From an uncultured Actinomycetes bacterium (GTDB taxonomy: Bacteria; Actinomycetota; Acidimicrobiia; Acidimicrobiales; Microtrichaceae): 52,872 nt of DNA. The first letter of the stretch is position 1. Each line of letters opens with the position of its first letter. A program made the translations under genes and the position numbers. Shown in pieces: positions 1-8,576 of this stretch. Below the pieces are notes generated by a model that saw nothing but the letters and a program-made list of their open reading frames with translations, searched no databases and was not told where the DNA came from. The DNA lies in NCBI GenBank assembly GCA_903873135.1, contig CAIQNH010000134.1, forward strand, positions 1 to 52,872. Direction: 5' to 3'.

Positions 1-1765
1 CGAGCACGTTGAGACGGCCGCGGTGCGGCATCCCGAGCACCACCGAGTCCAGCCCGTGGTCGGCGGCGTGGGTGAGGATGCTGTCGAGGATCGGCACCAG
101 GGACTCGGCACCCTCGATCCCGAAGCGCTTCTGACCCAGGTACTTCGTCGCCAGGAACTTCTCGAGCGCCTCGGCCGCGTTGAGGTTGGCGAGGATGTGC
201 TGCTGGTCCTCGGGTGACGGGCGGGCGTCGACCCCCTCGACCTGCTCCTGGATCCACCGCTTCTCGGCCGGGTCCTGGATGTGCATGTACTCGATGCCGA
301 TGGTCCGGCAGTAGGCGTCGCGCAGGAGGTGGAGCAGGTCACCGAGCGTCTGGTGGATCACCCCGCCGACCGGCGAGTAGATCCCGAACTCGCTGCCCGT
401 CAGGAACTCGCGGTCGAGGTCCCAGATGGTCAACCCGTAGGTCGCCGGATCCAGCTCCGCGTGCATCTCGGGGACGCTCGCCGCCAACGGGTCGAGGTTG
501 GCGATCAGGTGGCCGCGGACCCGGTACATGTTGATGAGGGTCGACACCTGCATCTGCTTGGCGGCCTGGGTGTGCTCGCCGTCGTCGTGTCCCGGGTCGT
601 GGTGGTCCTGGCGCCACTGCACCGAGGAGTAGGGCACGCCGAGGTCGCGGAAGATCCCGTCGTAGAAGTGGTGCTCACCGAGCAGCATCTCGTGGACGAT
701 CTTCAGGAAGGTCCCCGACTCGGCGCCCTGGATGATGCGGTGGTCGTAGGTGGACGAGAGCGTGATCACCTTGGACAACCCCAGCTCGGCGATCGTGTGC
801 GGGTCGGCCCCGGCGAACGCCGTGGGGAAGGAGAGCGACCCCACGCCGATGATCGCGCCCTGACCCGGCATGAGCCGGGGAACCGACCGCTCCGTCCCGA
901 TGGTCCCGGGGTTGGTGAGCGTGACCGTTGCCCCCTGGAAGTCGTCCACGCCGAGTCGGTTCGACTTGGCCCGGGCGACCAGGTCGTCGTAGGCGGCGGC
1001 GAACGCGGCGAAGTCGAGCGACTCGGCGCCGCGGATCACGGGGACCAGCAGGGCGCGGGAGCCGTCGGGCTTGGCGAGGTCGATCGCCAGGCCGAGGTTC
1101 ACGTGGGCGTGCCGGACGATCTCGGGTGACCCGGACTCGTCGGTGGCGAAGGCGTTGTTGAGCGCCGGCACGTGGTCGGTCAGGGCGCGCACCACGGCGT
1201 AGCCGATCAGGTGGGTGAAGCTGACCTTCCCACCCGACGTCCGGCCCAGGTGTCCGTTGATGACGGACCGGTTGATCTCGAGCAGCTTGGCCGGGACCTC
1301 CCGGAACGACGTGGCCGTCGGCACCGACCGGCTGGCCTCCATGTTCTCCACGATCCGCTTGGCCACACCGCGGATCGGCTCGACCCGGTCGGTCCCGCCC
1401 TCGTCGCCGGTCGCACCCTCGCCGGCCGTGGTCGCTGGTGTCGGCGTCGCCGGTCGCGGGGCGACCGGCGCCGAGGACGGTGTCGCGTCCGGAGGGGTGG
1501 CTGGGGTCCCGGACGGCGCAGCGGGAGCGTCGACGGTCGGCGCCGGGCCGGTCGACGTGACGATCGGGGAGACGCCGGGCCGGGACCCGTTGCCGCCGCC
1601 GTGGGTCTCGCGTTCGGCGAAGTACGCCCGCCAGCGTTCGCTGACGGAACCGGGATCCCGGAGGTAGGCCTCGTGGAGTTCGTCGACGAGCCAGGCGTTG
1701 GGCCCGACCTCCTCGATCAGCTCGCCGTCGGAGTCACCGGCCGATCCCTGTTCCGAGTCGCTCAC
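1..1765 (-). CDS. kgd: Multifunctional 2-oxoglutarate decarboxylase/dehydrogenase E1-E2, N-terminal part (cut by window edge)
   Basis: About 588 codons are visible; the C-terminal thiamine-diphosphate half lies beyond the left edge. The N-terminus (SERWRAYFAE) resembles the E1 amino-terminal segment. A Pro/Ala/Thr-rich linker follows, then an E2-like acyltransferase domain with no lipoyl domain, containing STYDHRIIQGAESG. The E1 segment opens with GMPHRGRLNVL at the edge. This order is typical of actinobacterial Kgd (about 1,230 aa in mycobacteria), which serves the TCA cycle and carries an E2-like domain in the same chain. The GTG start at 1765 follows a TAGGCT hexamer by six bases, so the transcript is probably leaderless. 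It diverges from xth. Confidence 0.93.
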   Translation of the reverse strand, partial: MSDSEQGSAGDSDGELIEEVGPNAWLVDELHEAYLRDPGSVSERWRAYFAERETHGGGNGSRPGVSPIVTSTGPAPTVDAPAAPSGTPATPPDATPSSAPVAPRPATPTPATTAGEGATGDEGGTDRVEPIRGVAKRIVENMEASRSVPTATSFREVPAKLLEINRSVINGHLGRTSGGKVSFTHLIGYAVVRALTDHVPALNNAFATDESGSPEIVRHAHVNLGLAIDLAKPDGSRALLVPVIRGAESLDFAAFAAAYDDLVARAKSNRLGVDDFQGATVTLTNPGTIGTERSVPRLMPGQGAIIGVGSLSFPTAFAGADPHTIAELGLSKVITLSSTYDHRIIQGAESGTFLKIVHEMLLGEHHFYDGIFRDLGVPYSSVQWRQDHHDPGHDDGEHTQAAKQMQVSTLINMYRVRGHLIANLDPLAASVPEMHAELDPATYGLTIWDLDREFLTGSEFGIYSPVGGVIHQTLGDLLHLLRDAYCRTIGIEYMHIQDPAEKRWIQEQVEGVDARPSPEDQQHILANLNAAEALEKFLATKYLGQKRFGIEGAESLVPILDSILTHAADHGLDSVVLGMPHRGRLNVL

Positions 1766-1771
1766 GGCGGC

Positions 1772-1777
1772 AGCCTA
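1772..1777 (-). promoter_or_regulatory. Leaderless -10 element of kgd
   Basis: TAGGCT on the minus strand ends six bases before the GTG at 1765, with no Shine-Dalgarno site between. It matches the TANNNT pattern repeated at many starts in this window. It is back to back with the xth -10 at 1832, 55 bp away. Confidence 0.6.
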
Positions 1778-1831
1778 CCGGGGCGTCCCTCCGGCCTCGG
1801 TCCACCGACCGGGCCCGGCACCGTCGTGGCC

Positions 1832-1837
1832 TAGATT
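1832..1837 (+). promoter_or_regulatory. Leaderless -10 element of xth
   Basis: TAGATT ends seven bases before the GTG at 1845. There is no SD-like purine tract in the interval and no clear -35 hexamer upstream. Confidence 0.6.
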
Positions 1838-1844
1838 CAGCGTC

Positions 1845-2636
1845 GTGCTCGTCGCGACGTGGAACGTCAACTCCCTGAACGCCCGGATGCCCCGAGTGGA
1901 GGAGTGGCTCGAGGCGGTGCGGCCCGACGTGCTCTGCGTGCAGGAGACCAAGCTCGCCGACTCGGCGTTCCCCGCCCTCGACTTCGAGCGCCTGGGCTAC
2001 GAGTCGGTCCACCACGGCCAGGGTCGGTGGAACGGTGTGGCGATCCTGTCGAGGGTGGGCATCACCGACGTCGTGACCGGGTTCGACGACGGACGGGAGC
2101 CGGACCCGGACGCCCGGGCGATCTGGGCGACCTGCGGGGGGGTCCGGGTGGCGTCGCTCTACGTGCCCAACGGTCGCGAGGTCGATCACGACCACTACCG
2201 CTACAAGCTCGACTGGCTGGGCCGCCTCCGTTCCCACCTCGACGCCCACCACCGGCCCGACGAGTTGCTCGTGGTGATGGGCGACTGGAACGTCGCTCCG
2301 ACCGACCTCGACGTCTGGAGCCCACAGGCGTTCGAGGGCTCGACGCACGTGACGGCGGCCGAGCGGGCGGCGCTCGCAGAGGTCGTCGACTGGGGGCTCG
2401 TCGACACGCTGCGCGCCCGGTACCCGGAGGGTGGCATCTACACCTTCTGGGACTACCGCAACGGCGACTTCCACAAGCGCCGGGGGATCCGGATCGACTA
2501 CCTCCTCGCCACGCGACCGCTCGCGGACGTGGCCACTGCCGACCTCGTGGACCGCAACGCCCGGAAGGGGACCAAGCCCTCGGACCACGCTCCCGTCCTG
2601 GCCTGGTACGACCTGGACGCGGTGGGGGCGGCGTGA
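1845..2636 (+). CDS. xth: Exodeoxyribonuclease III (AP endonuclease, EEP family)
   Basis: The 263-residue protein fits the ExoIII/Xth family, which cleaves abasic sites and trims 3' ends in base-excision repair. Visible motifs are ATWNVNSLNAR at the N-terminus, QETKL with the metal-binding Glu, WNGVAILSR, GDWNVAPTDLDVW, RIDYLLAT and the C-terminal SDHAPV with the catalytic His. The frame stays open upstream, but this GTG aligns with the family N-terminus and sits seven bases after a TAGATT hexamer, so I prefer it. The stop overlaps the GTG of the next gene, implying translational coupling. Confidence 0.93.
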   Translation: MLVATWNVNSLNARMPRVEEWLEAVRPDVLCVQETKLADSAFPALDFERLGYESVHHGQGRWNGVAILSRVGITDVVTGFDDGREPDPDARAIWATCGGVRVASLYVPNGREVDHDHYRYKLDWLGRLRSHLDAHHRPDELLVVMGDWNVAPTDLDVWSPQAFEGSTHVTAAERAALAEVVDWGLVDTLRARYPEGGIYTFWDYRNGDFHKRRGIRIDYLLATRPLADVATADLVDRNARKGTKPSDHAPVLAWYDLDAVGAA

Positions 2637-3463
2637 GCGACGGCGAGGAGCCGACCGACCGGCCGGAGCCGCCGGTGAGCGTCCGGATCGAGGGGTTGCG
2701 CGGACTGCCGCAGACGCACCGTCGCGCCGAGCTCCGCCGACTCGCCGCAGCGGCGAGGCGCCTGATCGAGCACCTGGTCTCGACCACCGCATCGGACGAG
2801 CAGCTCACCGCCGCCGCCGACCAGCTCGACGAGGTCGCGGCGCTGTTCGAGTCGTTGCCCCGGGGGTCGACCTACCTGGGATTCTCCGAGGCGGCGAACG
2901 CCGGCTCCTCCATGCGGGACCACCTCGGGGAGCAGGCGCCGCCGTCCGAGATCGAGGTCCTCGACGGTGAGTCGGTGGTCGACGCCCTGACCCGGGAGTC
3001 CCCCGAGTTCTTCGCCGTGTTCGACCACAGTCCGTTCATCGGACTGGCCAACCCGTTGTCGCCGCCGGTCGAGCTCAGCCAGGAGTCCGAGCGGGTGGTG
3101 GGCCGGGTGACGTTCGGCGCCGCCTACGAGGGCCCGCCCGGCTGCGTGCACGGCGGGTACGTGGCGGCGGTGTTCGACGAGCTCCTCGGCGCCGCCCAGT
3201 CGCTGGCAGGGACGGCGGGCATGACGGCTCGTCTGGAGATCGACTACCGCCGTCCCACACCGCTGCAGCGACCGCTCGTGCTCGAGGGCTGGCTCGACTC
3301 CACCGAGGGGCGCAAGACCTGGGCCACCGGGGTGCTGCGACTCGACGAGCCGGGCCAGGACGGCGGGGCGGTCCTCGCCGAGGCCCGAGCACTGTTCGTC
3401 TCGTTCGACGTGGAGCGGTTCCGTGAGCTGCTCGACGCCCGGGACCGCGACAGCGAGGACTGA
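2633..3463 (+). CDS. PaaI-type hotdog-fold thioesterase with long N-terminal region
   Basis: The last 150 or so residues form a hotdog fold: FDHSPFIGLANP, then GPPGCVHGGYVAAVFDELLG, the usual HGG-xxxxxxDE pattern of PaaI/YbgC acyl-CoA thioesterases, and RLEIDYRRPTPL. The first 120 or so residues are helical and charged (RRAELRRLAAAARRLIEHL) with no domain I recognise. GTG at 2633 overlaps the xth TGA in a GTGA arrangement. The likely role is hydrolysis of an acyl-CoA; the substrate cannot be read from the sequence, and the link to DNA repair may be only co-transcription. Confidence 0.8.
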   Translation: MSDGEEPTDRPEPPVSVRIEGLRGLPQTHRRAELRRLAAAARRLIEHLVSTTASDEQLTAAADQLDEVAALFESLPRGSTYLGFSEAANAGSSMRDHLGEQAPPSEIEVLDGESVVDALTRESPEFFAVFDHSPFIGLANPLSPPVELSQESERVVGRVTFGAAYEGPPGCVHGGYVAAVFDELLGAAQSLAGTAGMTARLEIDYRRPTPLQRPLVLEGWLDSTEGRKTWATGVLRLDEPGQDGGAVLAEARALFVSFDVERFRELLDARDRDSED

Positions 3464-3479
3464 CCGGCACCACCCGGTC
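3462..3479. terminator. Hairpin between convergent genes
   Basis: GACCGG and CCGGTC form a perfect 6-bp stem around a CACCAC loop in the 23-bp gap between two convergent genes. No T-tract follows. It could end transcription in both directions; the inference is weak because GC-rich DNA makes such stems easily. Confidence 0.35.
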
Positions 3480-3486
3480 CCGGGAC

Positions 3487-5679
3487 TCAGGCCGCCCCGG
3501 ACACGATCGCGAGCAGCTCGTCGCCGAAGCGCTCGACCTTGACGGGTCCGATCCCCGGGACGGTGAGCAGCGCGGCCCGGTCGGTCGGGCGTCGACGAGC
3601 GACCTCGCGGAGCACGGCGTCGTTGAAGATCACGTAGGCCGGGACGTCGGCACCCCTGGCCCGTTCGAGGCGCCAGGCCCGGAGCGCCTCGAAGACCGCC
3701 TGGTCCTCGGCTCCGAGCTCGTCGGCCGCGGGCCGGTCGCCGCGCGGTCGGACCAGTCGCCGGGCGTCTGCAGCCCGCCGGGTGCCCCGTGTCCGGTCCA
3801 CCTCGGCGGCCCTCGCACCGGTCGTGGTCGCGATGGGTTCGAGCCACGGGGAGGGGCTGCGTCGTGACGACCGCGACCCGAACGACCGGCGGCGGGCCCA
3901 GTGGCAGTGGAGCTCCTCCCGGGCCCGGGTGAGCGCCACGTAGAGGAGGCGCCGCTCCTCGTCGATCGCAGCGGGTTCGTCCTGTGCGTGGTGGATGGGG
4001 ACGAGGCCGACCTCGAGGCCGGCGACGTGGACCGTCGCCCACTCGAGACCCTTGGCGGCGTGGAAGGTCACGATCTCGACCCGGTCGCGACCGGCACCGT
4101 CCTCGTTGCGCAGCGTCGAGGTGAGCCACGCCAGGAATCCGGGCAGGTCGGCCGTGGGCTCGAGCGCCTGGTACTCGCGACCGAGGCGGACGAGCTCGGC
4201 GACGTTGGCGGCTCGCTCGTCGAGCTCGGGCGCGACGTCGCTCGTCGCAGTGCCCCGCCGTGCTCCGGTGTCCTCGCCGCCAGCGGTGTCCTCGCCGCCA
4301 GCGGTGTCCTCGCCCTCAGCGGTGTCGTCGCCGTCAGCGGTGTCGTCGCCGTCGCCGGTCCGGGCGGCGCCACGTCGGACGACCTCCGACTCGAGGTCGG
4401 CGATGGCCACCTCGAGCGACGGGGCCCGACGGACCCCGTCGAGCGCGGCCCGCACCTCGGGCTGCTCGAGCAGGCTGCCCGCGCCGCGCACGTGGTGGGG
4501 GATGCCTGCGGCCCCGAGCGCCTCCGCCACGGCCGCCGTCTGCGCGTTGGTGCGGACCAGCACCGCCTGCTGGGACCAGGGCACCCCCGGTCGGTGGCCG
4601 TCACGCAGCGCGCGGGCGACGGCCCGGGCCTCGGCCACCTCGTCGTCGTGGGCGGAGATGCTCGGGACCGGCCCGGGGGGTCGGTGGGGGACCAGCGGGA
4701 CGACCGCCCGGGGTCCGGTGGCCAGCACGGCGTTGGCGGCAGCGAGGATCTGCGGGGTCGACCGGTAGTTGTCGGCCAGCGTCACGCTCCCGGCGCCCGG
4801 GAAGAACTCGGCGAAGCGCTCGAGGTACTCGGCGTCGGCGCCGTTCCACGCGTAGATCGCCTGGTTCGGGTCGCCCACCACGCACAGGTCGGACGACGAC
4901 CCGACCCACTGGCGGAGCAGCTCGAACTGCAGTGGGTTGACGTCCTGGAACTCGTCGACGAACAGGTGACGGAACCGCCAGCGTCGCGCCGCTGCGTACT
5001 CGGGGTCGGCGGCCAGGTCGCGCGCCGCGAGCCGGATCAGGTCGTCGAAGTCGACGAGTCGACGCTGGCGCTTCCGCTCGACGAAGGACTCCCAGATCCC
5101 GACGATCTGCTCGGCGGGCAGCGGTGGACGCCGACGGGCGGCGGCGGCGGCCGCCGGGTAGCCGTCCGGTCGCAGCGCCCGGGCCGAGGCCCACTCGATC
5201 TCGGCCAGCACGTCGAGCGCGAGGGTGGAGTTGCTCGAGCTCCGCGGCACCAGCCGGGCGAGGAACCCCAGCTTCCGATCCAGCAGTTCCGGCGGTCGGA
5301 CGCCACGGTCCTGCCAGCGCTGGCGGAGCTGGGCGTAGGCGATGGCGTGGAACGTGCCGGCGTGCACCGACGCGCCCGGCAGGAGCCGACGGAGCCGGTC
5401 GCGGAGCTCGCCCGCCGCCTTGCGGGTGAAGGTGACCGCGAGCGTCCGCTCGGGAGCCAGGTCCAGGACGGCGCTGCGGTGGGCGATGCGGTGGGTGAGG
5501 ACCCGGGTCTTGCCGGACCCGGCCCCGGCGAGGACACGCAGGTGCCGGGACGGGTCGGTGACGGCCCGCCGCTGTTCCTCGTTCAGGCCGGCGAGCAGTC
5601 GGGCCGCCGCGCCCTCGTCGCCGACCAGCGGTCGGTCCCGGCCGGATCCCGGGTGGTCACGGTGCTCGTCGGGCGCCAC
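3487..5679 (-). CDS. uvrD2: UvrD2-like superfamily 1A DNA helicase with C-terminal HRDC domain
   Basis: 730 residues. Helicase motifs appear in order: Walker A AGAGSGKT (51-58), FTRKAAGELRDRL (Ia), VDEFQDVNPLQ (II), GDPNQAIYAWNGA (III), DNYRSTPQIL (IV), VTFHAAKGLEWATVHVAGL (V) and LLYVALTRAREEL (VI). The last 75 or so residues form an HRDC fold ending in PGIGPVKVERFGDELL. This architecture matches mycobacterial UvrD2. The cysteine-rich (tetracysteine) segment known there between helicase and HRDC is absent here. Residues about 441-471 are a hexapeptide repeat encoded by an 18-bp tandem repeat. GTG at 5679 is six bases after a TACGGT hexamer; the frame stays open upstream but loses similarity. 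Confidence 0.92.
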   Translation of the reverse strand: MAPDEHRDHPGSGRDRPLVGDEGAAARLLAGLNEEQRRAVTDPSRHLRVLAGAGSGKTRVLTHRIAHRSAVLDLAPERTLAVTFTRKAAGELRDRLRRLLPGASVHAGTFHAIAYAQLRQRWQDRGVRPPELLDRKLGFLARLVPRSSSNSTLALDVLAEIEWASARALRPDGYPAAAAAARRRPPLPAEQIVGIWESFVERKRQRRLVDFDDLIRLAARDLAADPEYAAARRWRFRHLFVDEFQDVNPLQFELLRQWVGSSSDLCVVGDPNQAIYAWNGADAEYLERFAEFFPGAGSVTLADNYRSTPQILAAANAVLATGPRAVVPLVPHRPPGPVPSISAHDDEVAEARAVARALRDGHRPGVPWSQQAVLVRTNAQTAAVAEALGAAGIPHHVRGAGSLLEQPEVRAALDGVRRAPSLEVAIADLESEVVRRGAARTGDGDDTADGDDTAEGEDTAGGEDTAGGEDTGARRGTATSDVAPELDERAANVAELVRLGREYQALEPTADLPGFLAWLTSTLRNEDGAGRDRVEIVTFHAAKGLEWATVHVAGLEVGLVPIHHAQDEPAAIDEERRLLYVALTRAREELHCHWARRRSFGSRSSRRSPSPWLEPIATTTGARAAEVDRTRGTRRAADARRLVRPRGDRPAADELGAEDQAVFEALRAWRLERARGADVPAYVIFNDAVLREVARRRPTDRAALLTVPGIGPVKVERFGDELLAIVSGAA
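4268..4357. repeat. 18-bp tandem repeat, five copies, inside uvrD2
   Basis: Units begin at 4268, 4286, 4304, 4322 and 4340. The first two are identical (GTGTCCTCGCCGCCAGCG); later copies differ at a few positions. On the coding strand they give an acidic hexapeptide repeat of the DTAGGE/DTADGD type. It lies between helicase motifs IV and V, probably in a disordered loop of subdomain 2B. Copy number is a candidate for strain variation. Confidence 0.9.
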
Positions 5680-5685
5680 GGGCGG

Positions 5686-5691
5686 ACCGTA
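5686..5691 (-). promoter_or_regulatory. Leaderless -10 element of uvrD2
   Basis: TACGGT on the minus strand ends six bases before the GTG at 5679, with no SD-like sequence between (CCGCCC). Confidence 0.55.
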
Positions 5692-5775
5692 CCAGCGGCC
5701 CGTGACGGCGAGGTCGGCCGCGTCCGACCGCCGGTCGGTGCCGCGCAGGTCGGCGACCGGCTGGTCCGCCGCCGG

Positions 5776-5781
5776 TAGGGT
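5776..5781 (+). promoter_or_regulatory. -10 element of the PH/SHOCT gene
   Basis: TAGGGT ends six bases before the GTG at 5788. The spacer GAGGAC also resembles a Shine-Dalgarno site, so this case is less clear-cut than the other leaderless candidates. Confidence 0.5.
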
Positions 5782-5787
5782 GAGGAC

Positions 5788-6525
5788 GTGGCGTTCGATC
5801 CGAAGATGCTGTACGGCGACGAGCAGATCGTCCTCGACACGCACCCGTCCTGGGTCATGATGACCCGCTCGGTGCTCTACGTGGTCGGTGCCACGGTGGC
5901 GGGGGTGCTGCTGCTCCGTCTCGGCGGCGACGGCGTGCTCGGCACGCTCACCAACTGGGTGGCGTTCGCGCTGATCGTCCTGGCGCTCCTGCACCTGGCC
6001 CACCGGCTCGTGGCCTGGTACTCGACGAACTTCGTGGTGACGACGGAGCGGTGCATCTACCGGGAGGGCGTGATCTCCAAGAAGGGTGTCGAGATCCCGC
6101 TCGACCGCATCAACACGATCTTCTTCCACCAGCGGCTCGTCGAGCGGCTGTTCGGCTGCGGCACCCTGCACATCGAGTCCGCCGGCGAGCTCGGGATCCA
6201 GCGGTTCAAGGACGTCCGGGACCCGCTCGGGGTGCAGAACACGATCTACCAGGCCATGGAGGACAACCAGACCCGCCACTACCAGCGGATGGGGGCCTCG
6301 GCGGCGCAGGCCGCGCCGGCGGCCGGAGCGCCGGCCCCGTCGGTCGCGGACGAACTCGCCAAGCTGGCGTCCCTCCACGAGGCGGGCCACCTGACCGACG
6401 ACGAGTTCGCCCGGCAGAAGGCGGTCCTGCTCGGGACGCCCACGCCGTCGGAGCCGACGATCCAGCAGGGCGGCCTCGACGTCCCCGGCAGCGACGGGCC
6501 CGTGACGCCTCCCGGCCCGGCCTGA
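5788..6525 (+). CDS. Membrane protein with bacterial PH (DUF304/YdbS-like) domain and C-terminal SHOCT motif
   Basis: 245 residues. Two hydrophobic segments come early (about 28-50 and 58-78). A bacterial PH-type domain follows, with TNFVVTTERCIYREGVISKK, IPLDRINTIFFHQ and a GCGTLHIESAGE strand. After an Ala/Pro-rich linker, a SHOCT motif (DELAKLASLHEAGHLTDDEF) lies near the C-terminus; SHOCT is a short oligomerisation element. The protein is probably an inner-membrane scaffold facing the cytoplasm; its function is unknown. It ends 12 bp before the convergent galK. Confidence 0.82.
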   Translation: MAFDPKMLYGDEQIVLDTHPSWVMMTRSVLYVVGATVAGVLLLRLGGDGVLGTLTNWVAFALIVLALLHLAHRLVAWYSTNFVVTTERCIYREGVISKKGVEIPLDRINTIFFHQRLVERLFGCGTLHIESAGELGIQRFKDVRDPLGVQNTIYQAMEDNQTRHYQRMGASAAQAAPAAGAPAPSVADELAKLASLHEAGHLTDDEFARQKAVLLGTPTPSEPTIQQGGLDVPGSDGPVTPPGPA

Positions 6526-6537
6526 ACCCGCCGGTCC

Positions 6538-7557
6538 TCAGCTCGTCCGCGCCCCGGCGCTCGGCCTGACCCGTCGGGCCCCGGCCCCGACGTCGTCGAG
6601 TCGGGCACCCGAGCGGGCGAGCACGACGACCGATCCGCCGAATCCCGCGCCCGTCAGCCGGGCGCCGAGCACGCCGGGGCGGGCCTCGACGTCGGCGACC
6701 AGGGCGTCGAGGACCGGGGTCGAGACCTCGGCGTCGTCGCGCAGCGACCGGTGCGACGCCGAGAGCAGCGCGCCGACCTCGTCGAGGTCGCCCCGGTCGA
6801 GCGCCGCAGCGAGGCGCTCCACGCGGTCGCACTCGGTGCGCACGTGGCGCGCCCGGCGACGGAGCCGGTCGTCGGGCAGCTCCTCGATCGCCTCGAGCGG
6901 CACGTCCGGCAGGTGCCCGAGGAGGGCTGCGGCCGCCTCGGCCTCGCGACGCCGCTCGGCGTAGGGCGACTCGCTGAGCTGGCGCGGCTGTCCGGAGTCG
7001 ACCACCCAGACCTCGAGCTCCTCGGGGACCGGCACGGTGCGGTGGGTCTCGGTGGAACAGTCGATCAGGAGCGCGTGGCCCTCGACACCGGCGGCACAAC
7101 AGAGCTGGTCCATGATCCCGCAGGGCACCCCGGTCGCCGTCTCCTCGGCACTCCGGCAGCGTCGGGCGAGTTCCACGGGGTCGTCCTCCGGAGCGCCGAG
7201 GGCGAGCGCGACGGCCAGCTCGAGCGCTGCGGACGACGAGAGACCGCCGCCCGGTGGGACGCTCGAGTCGACGGTGCCGACCAGACCGGTCCGGGCGCCG
7301 ATGACCGCGGCGACCCCGGCCACGTAGCGGGCCCACCCGGGTGTGACCGAGGTGGGGTCCGTGACCGGGACCTCGAAGCGGGCGACGCCGTCGAGCTGGG
7401 CGGAGCTCAGCTCGACGTGCCCGCCGGTCCGGCGACCGCGGACCTCGGTCGAGAGGTCGATCGCCATGGGGAGGACCAGCCCTCCGACGTAGTCGGTGTG
7501 GTCGCCGATCAGCACCACCCGGCCCGGTGCGACGGCACGCACCTCCTCGTCGGTCAC
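6538..7557 (-). CDS. galK: Galactokinase (GHMP kinase)
   Basis: 339 residues. The N-terminus APGRVVLIGDHTDYVGG is the galactokinase signature region (normally GRVNLIGEHTDY), VPPGGGLSSSAALELAVAL is the GHMP ATP-binding motif, GIMDQ carries the catalytic Asp, and RLTGAGFGGSVVVL is the third GHMP motif. It phosphorylates galactose at C1 in the Leloir pathway. The Glu of GEHTDY is Asp here, a conservative change. GTG at 7557 overlaps the galT stop by four bases, so the pair is translationally coupled with galT upstream. Confidence 0.92.
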   Translation of the reverse strand: MTDEEVRAVAPGRVVLIGDHTDYVGGLVLPMAIDLSTEVRGRRTGGHVELSSAQLDGVARFEVPVTDPTSVTPGWARYVAGVAAVIGARTGLVGTVDSSVPPGGGLSSSAALELAVALALGAPEDDPVELARRCRSAEETATGVPCGIMDQLCCAAGVEGHALLIDCSTETHRTVPVPEELEVWVVDSGQPRQLSESPYAERRREAEAAAALLGHLPDVPLEAIEELPDDRLRRRARHVRTECDRVERLAAALDRGDLDEVGALLSASHRSLRDDAEVSTPVLDALVADVEARPGVLGARLTGAGFGGSVVVLARSGARLDDVGAGARRVRPSAGARTS

Positions 7558-8483
7558 GTCCGCGCCCCCGGGAGCTCACGCAGCTCCGCGGCCGCAGCCT
7601 CGGGCACGACGGGGTTGAAGAAGATCCCGCCGCCCAGTTCGGCGGCGGCGACGAACCGGGGAGTGCCCGGAGCCCGCAGGAAGGGGGTGACGAACACGCA
7701 GACCCGGGCGTCGGGCCACTCGCCGCCGTCGGTCGGTCGCTGGTGGATCCAGAGCATGTAGGGCATCGGCGAGTCGAACCGCTGGTCCAGTCGGGCCAGG
7801 ACGTCGACGAGGATCCGGGCGAACCCGTCGAGGTCGCAGCCCGGATCGCTCAGCGCCCCGACGGGGTCCACCGGGGCGATCCGCACCTCGTAGGGCCAGG
7901 TCGCAGCCTCGGGCACCCAGGCCACCCACCGGCCGGCCCGGCCGACGACCAGGTCCTCGGCGACGGCGTCGGGCCGCAGCACGCCGTCGAGCAGCGCCCG
8001 GAGCGGGGTGGGTGGCACCCGGTCGTACGCGTAGATCTGGCCGTGGGGGTGGGCGATGGTCGCGCCCACCTCGGGACCTCGGTTCTCGAACACGAGGACG
8101 TAGTCCACGTCGTCCCGTCCGCCCAGCACCCGGGTCCGCTCGGCCCACAGCTCCACGACCCTCCGGGCGCCGTCGACACCGAGACCCCAGAAGGTCTGGT
8201 GGTGGTCGGGCGTGTAGAGGACCACCTCGCAGCGACCGTCGCCGAGCGCCGGCCACCGGTTGGGGAACGCCCGGACCTCGTAGGGCTCGGGTGCCTCGAG
8301 TCCGCCGACGCAGAACGGGCAGCCGTCGGCCGGGAGGTTCGGTCGCCCCTGTCGGGAGCCGACGACCACCGTGGTGGCCCCGGTCAGGTGGTCCGTCCGT
8401 ACGTCGGGCCCGTCGCCCGCCGGTCCGTCGACCGTGTCGTCGTCGATCGCCTCGCCCACCCGACCGTCCCGTCCGTCGTCCAC
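7554..8483 (-). CDS. galT: Galactose-1-phosphate uridylyltransferase
   Basis: About 309 residues. GCPFC (zinc-binding pair), VRAFPNRWPAL, FENRGPEVGATIAHPHGQ with the HPH nucleophile motif, and WVPEAATWPYEVRI match GalT of the HIT-related superfamily. It exchanges UMP between UDP-glucose and galactose-1-phosphate. Start choice is uncertain: GTG 8483 is preferred because the frame upstream turns into Arg/Gly-rich non-conserved sequence, but GTG 8468 is possible. No clear TANNNT precedes it, unlike nagA on the other strand. No galE is in the window. Confidence 0.9.
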   Translation of the reverse strand: MDDGRDGRVGEAIDDDTVDGPAGDGPDVRTDHLTGATTVVVGSRQGRPNLPADGCPFCVGGLEAPEPYEVRAFPNRWPALGDGRCEVVLYTPDHHQTFWGLGVDGARRVVELWAERTRVLGGRDDVDYVLVFENRGPEVGATIAHPHGQIYAYDRVPPTPLRALLDGVLRPDAVAEDLVVGRAGRWVAWVPEAATWPYEVRIAPVDPVGALSDPGCDLDGFARILVDVLARLDQRFDSPMPYMLWIHQRPTDGGEWPDARVCVFVTPFLRAPGTPRFVAAAELGGGIFFNPVVPEAAAAELRELPGART

Positions 8484-8563
8484 ACCCTCACCGCGGGGCG
8501 CCCCGGGGGCGCTCCGCCCACAGCGTGCCCGCCCCGACGGGACCGGCGCCAGCGGCGGGTGGC

Positions 8564-8569
8564 TACCCT
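8564..8569 (+). promoter_or_regulatory. Leaderless -10 element of nagA
   Basis: TACCCT ends seven bases before the GTG at 8577, with spacer CGGCGAC and no SD site. Confidence 0.55.
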
Positions 8570-8576
8570 CGGCGAC

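Noticed and set aside
3901-5778. A 625-codon open frame opposite uvrD2
   Set aside because: It mirrors the helicase gene; no family features, and it contains the complement of the 18-bp repeat.
8484-8576. Leaderless promoter for galT
   Set aside because: No TANNNT is found at the right distance on the minus strand; only a weak CACGCT far upstream.
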